Shown piece after piece: positions 41,044 through 52,800 of a stretch of DNA of 64,000 nt. The DNA lies in assembly GCA_046292765.1 (NCBI GenBank), contig JBKBQA010000008.1, positions 90,673-154,672 on the forward strand, read 5' to 3'. This DNA comes from PGZG01 sp046292765 (GTDB lineage: Bacteria > Pseudomonadota > Gammaproteobacteria > Pseudomonadales > Alcanivoracaceae). The translations under genes and the position numbers were made by a program. Under the pieces are notes generated by a model, which saw only the letters and a program-made list of their open reading frames with translations, searched no databases and had not been told where the DNA came from. Positions within the stretch are counted from its first letter, which is position 1. Each line of letters starts with the position of its first letter.

Positions 41044-42234
41044 TCAGGCGATGATTTTCGCCACCACGCCGGCGCCAACGGTACGGCCGCCTTCGCGAAT
41101 CGCGAAACGCAGACCTTCATCCATGGCGATCGGGTTGATCAGCTTCACCACCAGCTTGACGTTATCGCCCGGCATGACCATTTCCACGCCTTCCGGCAGG
41201 TCACAGGCGCCAGTCACGTCAGTGGTACGGAAGTAGAACTGCGGACGGTAGCCGTTGAAGAACGGGGTATGACGGCCGCCTTCTTCCTTGCTCAACACAT
41301 ACACCTCAGCTTCGAAATGGGTGTGCGGCTTGATCGAGCCCGGCTTCGCCAGTACCTGACCACGCTCTACGTCATCACGCTTGGTACCACGCAGCAGAAC
41401 ACCAACGTTCTCACCAGCACGACCTTCGTCGAGCAGCTTGCGGAACATTTCCACACCGGTGCAGGTGGTCTTGGTGGTATCGCGAATACCCACGATTTCC
41501 ACTTCCTCACCCACCTTCACGACGCCGCGCTCAACACGACCGGTCACCACAGTGCCGCGGCCAGAGATCGAGAACACGTCTTCAATCGGCATCAGGAACG
41601 GCTGGTCAATCGCACGCACCGGCTCCGGAATGTAGGTATCCAGCGTCTCAACCAGCTTGATTACCGCCGGCGCACCGATATCAGACGTGTCACCCTCCAG
41701 TGCCTTCAGCGCAGAACCCTTGATGATCGGGGTGTCGTCGCCCGGGAAGTCGTAGCTGGACAGCAGCTCACGAATTTCCATCTCGACCAGTTCCAGCAGC
41801 TCTTCGTCGTCTACCATGTCGCACTTGTTCAGGAACACGACGATGTACGGTACGCCTACCTGGCGGGACAGCAGAATGTGCTCGCGGGTCTGCGGCATCG
41901 GGCCGTCAGCGGCCGAGCACACCAGAATCGCGCCATCCATCTGCGCCGCACCAGTGATCATGTTCTTCACGTAGTCAGCATGACCCGGGCAGTCAACGTG
42001 GGCGTAGTGACGTACCGGTGAATCATATTCAACGTGGGAGGTGTTGATGGTGATACCACGGGCTTTCTCTTCCGGAGCGTTGTCGATCTGGTCGTAGCCT
42101 TTGGCTTCGCCACCCCAGGTCTTGGCGCAGACGGTTGCAATCGCCGCAGTCAGCGTGGTCTTGCCATGGTCAACGTGACCAATGGTGCCAACGTTCAGGT
42201 GCGGTTTGGTACGCTCAAATTTTCCCTTTGCCAC
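41044..42234 (-). CDS. tuf: Elongation factor Tu (str operon copy)
   Basis: 396 residues starting with GTG at 42234 behind AGAGGTAA. GTPase motifs are GHVDHGKTT, DCPGHADY and NKCD; domains 2 and 3 follow. EF-Tu brings aminoacyl-tRNA to the ribosome. The protein is identical to the second copy at 57674-58864. At the DNA level only 8 synonymous differences exist, all within 41056-41176. Last gene of the rpsL-rpsG-fusA-tuf unit. Confidence 0.99.
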   Translation of the reverse strand: MAKGKFERTKPHLNVGTIGHVDHGKTTLTAAIATVCAKTWGGEAKGYDQIDNAPEEKARGITINTSHVEYDSPVRHYAHVDCPGHADYVKNMITGAAQMDGAILVCSAADGPMPQTREHILLSRQVGVPYIVVFLNKCDMVDDEELLELVEMEIRELLSSYDFPGDDTPIIKGSALKALEGDTSDIGAPAVIKLVETLDTYIPEPVRAIDQPFLMPIEDVFSISGRGTVVTGRVERGVVKVGEEVEIVGIRDTTKTTCTGVEMFRKLLDEGRAGENVGVLLRGTKRDDVERGQVLAKPGSIKPHTHFEAEVYVLSKEEGGRHTPFFNGYRPQFYFRTTDVTGACDLPEGVEMVMPGDNVKLVVKLINPIAMDEGLRFAIREGGRTVGAGVVAKIIA

Positions 42235-42236
42235 GA
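41044..42236 (-). repeat. tuf duplication, copy 1
   Basis: Direct repeat of 57674-58866 in the same orientation. From 41177 to 42236 (1060 bp) I see no difference; the eight mismatches all lie between 41056 and 41176. Flanking sequence is unrelated on both sides. Confidence 0.95.
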
Positions 42237-42272
42237 TTATTTACCTCTGTTTCAGGTTAGACGGCTGACGGA

Positions 42273-44369
<2,097 letters not shown>

Positions 44370-44399
44370 GGTATATGTCCTCGTAAAGTCGGCGAATTA

Positions 44400-44870
44400 T
44401 CAGAAACGGTAGTGCGAGAACGCCTTGTTCGCTTCTGCCATACGGTGCACGTCTTCACGCTTCTTGATCGCAGCGCCCTTGCCTTCGGCGGCGTCCATGA
44501 TCTCGCCGGCCAGACGGGCGGCCATGCTCTTCTCACCACGCTTGGAGGCGTATTCAACCAGCCAGCGCATGGCCAGAGCGGTACGACGGCTCGGACGCAC
44601 TTCCACCGGTACCTGATAGGTAGCACCACCGACACGACGGGATTTCACCTCGACTACCGGACGGATAGAGTCCAGCGCCTTCTCGAAGTATTCCATCGGC
44701 TCGCTTTTCTTGCGCTCCTGAACAATTTCCAGGGCGCCATATACGATACGCTCGGCGACCGACTTCTTGCCGGACTCCATAACGTGGTTGATGAACTTGG
44801 CCAGCAATTGGCTGTTGAACTTGGGATCCGGCAGGATCTCCCGCTTCGCGGCTACGCGACGTCTTGGCAT
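44400..44870 (-). CDS. rpsG: 30S ribosomal protein S7
   Basis: 156 residues: MPRRRVAAKREILPDPKFNS to NKAFSHYRF. Nucleates the 30S head. In E. coli S7 represses the str operon by binding the rpsL-rpsG gap, which here is 202 bp and hairpin-rich. Its GGAG (44879-44882) lies only 5 bases from one hairpin. Confidence 0.98.
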   Translation of the reverse strand: MPRRRVAAKREILPDPKFNSQLLAKFINHVMESGKKSVAERIVYGALEIVQERKKSEPMEYFEKALDSIRPVVEVKSRRVGGATYQVPVEVRPSRRTALAMRWLVEYASKRGEKSMAARLAGEIMDAAEGKGAAIKKREDVHRMAEANKAFSHYRF

Positions 44871-45072
44871 GTTGGATGCTCCACAATATCCCCGCGATGG
44901 CGGGGATGTCTTCAGGGTTATCCGGGACAGCCCCTCACCAGAGGGAGCGCCCGGCCTTACTCATCCCGCCGCAATAGAAATTGCGGTAGTTTGAATTGTC
45001 AGCGCCCGGAAGCCTGCAAAGGCTACCGGGCATCTGTTAACGCTTGATTGCAACCGGCAGTGCCGGCAGCAA
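44871..45072 (-). promoter_or_regulatory. rpsL-rpsG intercistronic region with three hairpins
   Basis: Three perfect or near-perfect stems follow one another: 45004-45031 (GCCCGG/CCGGGC outer and AGCCT/AGGCT inner stem), 44969-44986 (CCGCAAT/ATTGCGG) and 44888-44907 (ATCCCCGC/GCGGGGAT), the last ending 5 bases before the rpsG Shine-Dalgarno. This is the place of S7 translational repression in E. coli (about 96 nt there). S7 binding is inference. Confidence 0.5.
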
Positions 45073-45447
45073 TTATTTCTTCGGACGCTTGGCGCCGTAC
45101 TTGGAGCGGCGCTGCTTGCGACCGTTCACACCGGCAGCATCCAGAGTGCCGCGGACGGTGTGGTAACGCACACCCGGCAGATCCTTCACTCGGCCACCGC
45201 GGATCAGCACAACGCTGTGCTCCTGCAGGTTATGGCCTTCGCCGCCAATGTAAGAGCTCACTTCGTAGCCATTGGTCAGCCGCACACGGCACACCTTGCG
45301 CAGAGCCGAGTTCGGCTTCTTCGGGGTGGTGGTGTAAACGCGGGTGCACACGCCACGACGCTGCGGGCAACCCTGCAGGGCCACGGAGTCACTTTTTTCT
45401 ACCTTGCTCTGACGCGGCTTGCGCACCAGCTGATTTACGGTTGCCAT
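45073..45447 (-). CDS. rpsL: 30S ribosomal protein S12
   Basis: 124 residues from ATG at 45447 (MATVNQLVRKPRQSKVEKSD); the in-frame start at 45510 is rejected. Decoding-centre protein. K43 (TTPKKPNS) and K88 (RVKDLPG) are the streptomycin-sensitive residues. First gene of the str operon, with a promoter at 45541-45569. Confidence 0.98.
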   Translation of the reverse strand: MATVNQLVRKPRQSKVEKSDSVALQGCPQRRGVCTRVYTTTPKKPNSALRKVCRVRLTNGYEVSSYIGGEGHNLQEHSVVLIRGGRVKDLPGVRYHTVRGTLDAAGVNGRKQRRSKYGAKRPKK

Positions 45448-45540
45448 GAACCTGACACTCCAGCTTTCAAATAAGTAATGACATAGCGACCAACCCCTCC
45501 CGACAGACAACAGCCGGGCACGCTACCTCAAGGGTCGGCG

Positions 45541-45569
45541 ATTGTAGGAGCGGCCCGGCACCGAGTCAA
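45541..45569 (-). promoter_or_regulatory. Promoter of the str operon (rpsL-rpsG-fusA-tuf)
   Basis: -35 TTGACT (45569-45564), 17-bp spacer, -10 TACAAT (45546-45541). It lies 18 bp downstream of the rpoC stop and about 95 bp before rpsL. The spacer forms part of a GC-rich hairpin. Confidence 0.75.
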
Positions 45570-45580
45570 GCTGCCGGGCC
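45552..45580 (-). terminator. Hairpin after rpoC overlapping the str promoter
   Basis: Perfect 9-bp stem, GGCCCGGCA (45552-45560) with TGCCGGGCC (45572-45580). No T-tract follows on the minus strand, so termination of rpoC transcription would be partial at best. Confidence 0.4.
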
Positions 45581-45586
45581 CTCCAT

Positions 45587-48500
45587 TCAGCCCTCTTCCG
45601 AGTTACTGAGCTCTTCCGCCAGACGAGCTTCCAGCTCGTCCATGGTCGGCTGCTCCGGCGCCCGGGCCAATTCGCGCCTGCGACGGCGCTCCTGGTGGTA
45701 GGCGTAACCGGTACCCGCAGGGATCAGACGACCCACTACCACGTTTTCCTTCAGGCCGCGCAGGTCGTCTTCCTTGCCGGTAACGGCTGCCTCGGTCAGT
45801 ACCCGGGTGGTCTCCTGGAAGGAGGCCGCCGAGATGAAGGATTCGGTCGCCAGCGAGGCCTTGGTGATACCGAGCAGCAGACGATCACCGCGCGGACGCA
45901 GTTTGTCGTCGGCCTTGAGACGCTCGATCTCCTCCATAAAGCGAGCAAATTCAACCTGCTCACCCTTGATGAAGGACGACTCGCCAACTTCGGTGATTTC
46001 CACCTTGCGCAACATCTGACGGATGATGGTCTCGATGTGCTTGTCGTTGATCTTCACGCCCTGGAGGCGGTAAACCTCCTGAACCTCGTTGACGATATAG
46101 CGGGCAAGCTCGGCTTCGCCCAGCAAACGCAGGATATCGTGCGGGTTCAGCGGGCCATCAGAGACAACCTCACCGCGCTCCACGCTTTCACCCTCAAAGA
46201 TGTTCAGGGTGCGCCACTTCGGGATCAGCTCCTCATGGACCTCACTGCCATCATCCGGGGTGATGACCAGACGAACCTTGCCTTTGGTTTCCTTGCCGAA
46301 CGAGATGACCCCGCTCTTCTCGGCCAGAATCGCAGCTTCTTTCGGCTGGCGGGCTTCGAACAGATCGGCCACCCGCGGCAGACCACCGGTGATATCCCGG
46401 GTCTTGGAGGATTCCTGAGGAATACGGGCAACAACGTCACCGACCGCAATCTGGGCGCCTGCACTCAGGGCAGTAATGGCGGTCGGTGGCAGCAGGTACT
46501 GCACCGGCGCGTCATTATTGGCTTGGGTAACCGGCTTGCCCTTGGCATCGACGAGGCGAACCACCGGGCGCAGATCCTTGGCGGCCTGCGGACGATCCTT
46601 CACGTCCATAACCACGATGTTGGTCAGGCCGGTCAGTTCGTCGGTCTGATAGTTCACGGTCAGGCCTTCCTCGATATCACCAAACAGCACCTGACCGGCA
46701 GATTCGGCAATGATCGGGTGGGTGTGCGGATCCCAGCTGGCAATGATCTGGCCGCCGTTGACCTGCTCACCTTCATTCACGGTAATGACCGCGCCATAGG
46801 GCACCTTGTAGCGCTCGCGCTCACGGCCCAGCTCGTCCGCAACCGCCAACTCACCGGAACGGGACACCACCACCAGGCCTGACTTGTGCTGCACAAACTT
46901 GACGTTGTGCAGACGGACCTTGCCGCCATGCTTGATCTGGATGTTGGATACTGCCGACGCCCGGCTGGCCGCACCACCGATGTGGAAGGTACGCATGGTC
47001 AGCTGGGTACCCGGCTCACCAATTGACTGGGCAGCGATAACGCCGACCGCCTCACCGATGTTGACCTGATGCCCGCGAGCAAGGTCGCGCCCATAACAGG
47101 TGGAGCACACGCCCCAACGGGTTTCGCAGGTGATCGGCGAGCGCACACGAATCTCGTCCACGCCCATGCCTTCGAGCTTGTCCACCCAGATTTCGTCGAG
47201 CAAAGTGCCAGCCGGCACCAGCAGTTCATCGGTGCCCGGCTTCACCACATCCAGTGCAACGACGCGACCCAGTACACGCTCACGCAGCGGCTCAACGATG
47301 TCACCACCTTCAATCAGCGGTGTCATCAACAGGCCTTGCTCAGTGCCACAGTCCACCTCGGTGATCACCAGATCCTGTGCCACGTCTACCAGACGACGGG
47401 TGAGGTAACCGGAGTTCGCGGTTTTCAGTGCGGTATCGGCCAGACCCTTACGGGCGCCGTGGGTAGAAATAAAGTACTGCAGTACGTTCAGACCTTCGCG
47501 GAAGTTCGAAGTGATCGGCGTTTCGATAATCGAACCGTCCGGCTTCGCCATCAGGCCACGCATACCGGCCAACTGGCGAATCTGCGCAGCAGAACCCCGG
47601 GCACCGGAGTCGGCCATCATCCAGATCGAGTTGAACGAACCCTGCTCTTCCTGCTCGCCCTTGGCGTTCAGGACTTTCTCGGTTTTCAGGTTGTCCATCA
47701 TCGCCTTGGCGATCACGTCGTTGGTGCGCGACCAGATATCGACAACCTTGTTGTAACGCTCACCGCGGGTCACCAGACCGGAAGCAAACTGCTCTTCGAT
47801 CTCGCGCACTTCATCTTCAGCTTTGCCGAGGATTTCCGCTTTCGCCGCCGGAATCACCATGTCTTCGATACCGACAGAAGAACCGGAATAGGTTGCTTCG
47901 CGGAAACCGAGGTACATCAGCTGGTCGGCAAAAATACAGGTGTGCTTGGTGCCCAGTACGCGATAGCACTGATTAAGCAGACGGGAGACCGATTTCTTGG
48001 TCATCGGCTGGTTCACCATTTCGAAAGCGATGCCCTTCGGCACAACTTCCCACAGCTTGCAGCGGCCGGCGGTGGTGTCAGCAATGAAGGTGCGAGAGTA
48101 CTCGTTGCCTTCCTGATCACGCACGGTTTCGTCGACACGCACCTTGATGCGAGCATGCAGGTGAATCTGCTTGCCGCCCAGCGCGCGACTGACTTCCTTG
48201 GTGTCGGCAAAGATCATGCCCTCGCCCTGCGCGTTAACGCGGTCGCGAGAGATGTAGTACAGACCAAGTACAACGTCCTGGGTCGGAACGATGATCGGAT
48301 CACCGCTGGCCGGGGACAGGATGTTGTTGGTCGACATCATCAAGGCACGAGCTTCGAGCTGGGCTTCCAGAGTAAGCGGTACGTGTACCGCCATCTGGTC
48401 ACCGTCGAAGTCAGCGTTGAACGCCGCACAAACCAGCGGGTGCAGCTGAATCGCCTTGCCTTCAATCAGAACCGGTTCGAACGCCTGGATACCAAGTCGG

Positions 48501-49789
48501 TGCAGGGTCGGTGCGCGGTTCAGCATCACCGGATGCTCGCGAATCACTTCAGCGAGAATATCCCAGACTTCTGCGGTTTCCCGCTCAACCATTTTCTTCG
48601 AGGCTTTAATGGTGGTCGCAATGCCACGCGCTTCGAGCTTGGCGAAGATAAACGGCTTGAACAGTTCCAACGCCATTTTCTTCGGCAGACCACACTCGTG
48701 CAGCTTCAGGGTCGGGCCTACCACAATCACCGAACGACCGGAGTAGTCGACGCGCTTGCCGAGCAGGTTCTGACGGAAACGACCCTGCTTGCCCTTGATC
48801 ATGTCAGCAAGGGATTTCAGCGGACGCTTGTTGGTGCCCGTGATGGCACGGCCACGACGACCGTTATCCAGCAGGGCGTCCACCGCTTCCTGAAGCATGC
48901 GCTTTTCGTTGCGCACAATGATATCGGGCGCGGAGAGCTCGAGCAGACGCTTGAGACGGTTGTTGCGGTTGATCACGCGGCGATACAGATCGTTCAGATC
49001 CGAAGTCGCGAAACGCCCACCATCAAGCGGTACCAGCGGACGCAGATCCGGCGGCAGCACTGGCAGCACGTTCATGATCATCCACTCCGGACGGTTGCCG
49101 GAGGTGGAGAAGGCCTCCATGATCTTCAGTCGCTTGGACAGCTTCTTCAGCTTGGTATCGGAGCCAGTGGCATCGATATCCTCGCGCAGCTGCTTCACTT
49201 CCTGCTCAAGATCAAGGTCCGCCAGCAGATACTGGATGGCCTCGGCACCCATGCGGGCATCGAACTCGTCACCGAACTGCTCAAGGGCTTCGTAGTATTC
49301 CTCGTCATTCAGCAGCTGGCCTTTTTCCAGGCTGGTCATGCCCGGCTCAACCACAACGAATGATTCGAAGTACAGCACCCGCTCAATGTCACGCAGGGTC
49401 ATGTCCAGAATCAGACCAATACGGCTCGGCAGCGACTTCAGGAACCAGATGTGAGCAACCGGACTGGCCAGCTCAATATGGCCCATGCGCTCACGACGAA
49501 CCTTGGTCAGCGTGACTTCAACGCCACACTTTTCACAGATCACGCCGCGATGCTTGAGACGTTTGTATTTGCCGCACAGGCACTCATAGTCCTTGATAGG
49601 ACCAAAGATCCGGGCACAAAACAGGCCATCCCGCTCCGGCTTAAAGGTGCGGTAGTTAATGGTCTCCGGCTTTTTCACTTCACCAAACGACCAGGACCGA
49701 ATCAGGTCCGGTGGTGCAAGACCAATCTTGAGTTTGTCAAACTCAGTGACTTGTCCCTGACTTTTCAGAAGATTCAGCAAGTCTTTCAA
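45587..49789 (-). CDS. rpoC: DNA-directed RNA polymerase subunit beta'
   Basis: 1400 residues (E. coli 1407), starting with TTG at 49789 behind GGAGGA. The N-terminal zinc finger (CLCGKYKRLKHRGVICEKC), catalytic NADFDGD with the three Mg-binding Asp, and the second zinc site (CETRWGVCSTCYGRD) are all present. Ends AEELSNSEEG. It lies 61 bp after rpoB. Confidence 0.99.
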   Translation of the reverse strand: MKDLLNLLKSQGQVTEFDKLKIGLAPPDLIRSWSFGEVKKPETINYRTFKPERDGLFCARIFGPIKDYECLCGKYKRLKHRGVICEKCGVEVTLTKVRRERMGHIELASPVAHIWFLKSLPSRIGLILDMTLRDIERVLYFESFVVVEPGMTSLEKGQLLNDEEYYEALEQFGDEFDARMGAEAIQYLLADLDLEQEVKQLREDIDATGSDTKLKKLSKRLKIMEAFSTSGNRPEWMIMNVLPVLPPDLRPLVPLDGGRFATSDLNDLYRRVINRNNRLKRLLELSAPDIIVRNEKRMLQEAVDALLDNGRRGRAITGTNKRPLKSLADMIKGKQGRFRQNLLGKRVDYSGRSVIVVGPTLKLHECGLPKKMALELFKPFIFAKLEARGIATTIKASKKMVERETAEVWDILAEVIREHPVMLNRAPTLHRLGIQAFEPVLIEGKAIQLHPLVCAAFNADFDGDQMAVHVPLTLEAQLEARALMMSTNNILSPASGDPIIVPTQDVVLGLYYISRDRVNAQGEGMIFADTKEVSRALGGKQIHLHARIKVRVDETVRDQEGNEYSRTFIADTTAGRCKLWEVVPKGIAFEMVNQPMTKKSVSRLLNQCYRVLGTKHTCIFADQLMYLGFREATYSGSSVGIEDMVIPAAKAEILGKAEDEVREIEEQFASGLVTRGERYNKVVDIWSRTNDVIAKAMMDNLKTEKVLNAKGEQEEQGSFNSIWMMADSGARGSAAQIRQLAGMRGLMAKPDGSIIETPITSNFREGLNVLQYFISTHGARKGLADTALKTANSGYLTRRLVDVAQDLVITEVDCGTEQGLLMTPLIEGGDIVEPLRERVLGRVVALDVVKPGTDELLVPAGTLLDEIWVDKLEGMGVDEIRVRSPITCETRWGVCSTCYGRDLARGHQVNIGEAVGVIAAQSIGEPGTQLTMRTFHIGGAASRASAVSNIQIKHGGKVRLHNVKFVQHKSGLVVVSRSGELAVADELGRERERYKVPYGAVITVNEGEQVNGGQIIASWDPHTHPIIAESAGQVLFGDIEEGLTVNYQTDELTGLTNIVVMDVKDRPQAAKDLRPVVRLVDAKGKPVTQANNDAPVQYLLPPTAITALSAGAQIAVGDVVARIPQESSKTRDITGGLPRVADLFEARQPKEAAILAEKSGVISFGKETKGKVRLVITPDDGSEVHEELIPKWRTLNIFEGESVERGEVVSDGPLNPHDILRLLGEAELARYIVNEVQEVYRLQGVKINDKHIETIIRQMLRKVEITEVGESSFIKGEQVEFARFMEEIERLKADDKLRPRGDRLLLGITKASLATESFISAASFQETTRVLTEAAVTGKEDDLRGLKENVVVGRLIPAGTGYAYHQERRRRRELARAPEQPTMDELEARLAEELSNSEEG

Positions 49790-49850
49790 GGCCAGTCCTC
49801 CATGCAGAGCTCAATGCTCGCAAAAAACGTTCGTTAATCCAGATATCCGT

Positions 49851-52800
49851 TTATTCGTTCTCAAGCTCGATATTGATGCCGAGCGAGCGAATTTCCTTCA
49901 GCAATACGTTGAAGGATTCGGGCATACCCGGATCCATCCGGTGATCACCATCAACGATGTTCTTGTAAATCCGGGTACGGCCATTGACGTCATCAGACTT
50001 GACCGTGAGCATCTCCTGCAGGGTGTAGGCAGCGCCGTACGCCTCAAGAGCCCAGACTTCCATCTCACCGAATCGCTGGCCACCAAACTGGGCCTTGCCG
50101 CCCAGCGGCTGCTGGGTAACGAGGCTGTAGGAGCCGGTCGAACGAGCGTGCATCTTGTCGTCCACCAGGTGGTTCAGCTTAAGCATGTACATGTAGCCAA
50201 CGGTGACCGCGCGATCGAACTTGTCGCCGGTGCGGCCATCCCACAGCTCCATCTGACCAGACGGATTCAGACCCGCCAGTTTGAGCAGATCCTTGATCTC
50301 GCTCTCCTTGGCGCCGTCGAATACCGGCGTAGCCATCGGCACACCAGCACAGAGGTTCTGAGCCAGCTCGATCACCTCGGCATCGGAGAAGCTCTTCAGC
50401 TCTTCCTTGCGCAGGGCAGTACCGGTGCCGTTGTAAATCTTGTCCAGGAACTCACGCACCTCGGCGATCTTGCGCTGCTCGGCCAACATCTCATTGATGC
50501 GCTCGCCCAGACCCTTGGCGGCCAGGCCCATGTGCACCTCGAGAATCTGACCGATGTTCATCCGCGACGGTACGCCCAGCGGGTTCAGGACGATATCAAC
50601 CGGAACGCCATGCTCATCGTAGGGCATGTCTTCTTCCGGCATGATCACCGAGATCACACCCTTGTTACCGTGGCGGCCGGCCATCTTGTCACCCGGCTGC
50701 ACGCGGCGCTTGATCGCCAGATAGACCTTGACGACCTTGAGGACGCCGTGAGCCAGATCATCGCCACTGGATATCTTGCCCTGCTTGTCCTTGTAGCGCT
50801 CTTCCTGATCACGCTTGTGGTTCTCAAGGTACTGCTGGGCACGCTCAAGTTGCTCGGCGACATCATCATCGGCCGGGCGCAGCTCAAACAGCTTGTCGGC
50901 ATCCATCTCAGCCAGCAGGTCCGCAGTCAGCTCGGCACCACGCTTCAGGCCGGCACCACCGTTGGCCTTGCGACCCAGCAGCTGCTTGCGCAGTCGCTCG
51001 AGGATGTCCTGCTCAAGAATGCGGTACTCGTCTTTCAAATCTTTGCGGAACTGCTCCAGCTGGGCCTGATCGATCTGGCGAGCACGCTCGTCCTTCTCAA
51101 CGCCGTCGCGGGTAAAGACCTGAACATCAATGATGGTGCCCTTGACGCCTGAAGGCACACGCAATGAGGTGTCCTTAACGTCGGAAGCCTTCTCGCCGAA
51201 GATGGCGCGCAGCAGCTTCTCTTCCGGGGTCAGCTGGGCTTCACCTTTCGGCGTCACTTTGCCCACCAGAATATCGCCAGCGGCAACTTCTGCACCCACG
51301 TAGACAATACCGGACTCGTCCAACTTGGCCAGTGCCGCTTCACCTACGTTGGGGATATCGGCAGTGATTTCTTCCGGCCCCAGCTTGGTATCACGAGCAA
51401 CGCAGCTCAGTTCCTGAATATGGATGGAGGTGAAACGATCTTCCTTCACCACCCGCTCCGAGATCAGGATCGAGTCTTCGAAGTTGTAGCCGTTCCAGGG
51501 CATAAAGGCGACACGCATATTCTGACCCAGCGCCAGCTCACCCATATCGGTGGACGGACCGTCAGCCAGAATGTCGCCGATCGCCACCTTGTCACCGATC
51601 TTCACCAGCGGACGCTGGTTGATGCAGGTGTTCTGGTTGGAACGGGTGTATTTGGTCAGGTTGTAAATATCAACGCCGGCTTCGCCTTCGGCAATCTCAC
51701 CGTCGTTGACCTTGACGATGATACGGGACGCATCGACCTTGTCGATCACACCACCGCGACGCGCCACCACACAGACACCTGAGTCTCGCGCCACGTGGCG
51801 CTCAATACCCGTGCCGACCAGCGGCTTCTCGGTGCACAGGGTCGGCACTGCCTGACGCTGCATGTTCGAACCCATCAGCGCGCGGTTAGCGTCATCGTGC
51901 TCCAGGAACGGAATCAACGATGCTGCGATCGACACCACCTGACGCGGCGACACGTCCATGTGGGTGAGCTGGGCCGGCTGCATGATGGTGAATTCGTTGC
52001 GGTGACGCACGGTCACGAACTCATCAACGAACTTGTTCTTGGCGTCCACCTTGGAATCGGCCTGAGCAATCACACACTCGGCTTCTTCAATAGCAGACAG
52101 ATACTCGATATCGTCGGTGACCTGACCGTTTACCACCTTACGGTAGGGCGACTCGAGGAAACCATACTCATTGGTACGCGCATAGGTTGCCAACGAGTTG
52201 ATCAGACCGATGTTCGGACCTTCCGGCGTTTCGATCGGGCAGACGCGGCCATAATGGGTCGGGTGCACGTCGCGCACTTCGAAACCGGCGCGCTCACGGG
52301 TCAGACCGCCTGGGCCGAGGGCGGAAACACGACGCTTGTGCGTGACTTCCGACAGCGGGTTATTCTGATCCATGAACTGGCTGAGCTGGGAGGAACCGAA
52401 GAACTCCTTGACTGCCGCTGCAACCGGCTTGGAGTTGATCAGATCCTGCGGCATCAGGCCTTCGGACTCAGCCAGGCTCAAACGCTCCTTAACGGCACGC
52501 TCGACGCGGACCAGACCGACGCGGAACTGGTTCTCTGCCATCTCACCGACGGACCGAACACGACGGTTACCGAGGTGATCGATGTCGTCAACGATGCCAT
52601 TACCGTTGCGGATATCGACCAGAGTGCGCAGGACGTCAATAACGTCAGAGACACCCTCGCCGATCTGCTGATAGTACTGCTTGCCTTCCTCATCGGTGCG
52701 ATTGGAGAAGTAGCGGCCGTCATAGACGATGCCGGCGCCCTTCTCTTCTTCCCGACCGAGACGACGGTTGAACTTCATCCGGCCAACAGCAGACAGGTCG

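Noticed and set aside
47069..49363. 764-codon plus-strand open frame opposite rpoC, and a 578-codon one opposite rpoB (51795-53531)
   Set aside because: Mirror frames of highly biased genes; no ribosome site, no recognisable motif.
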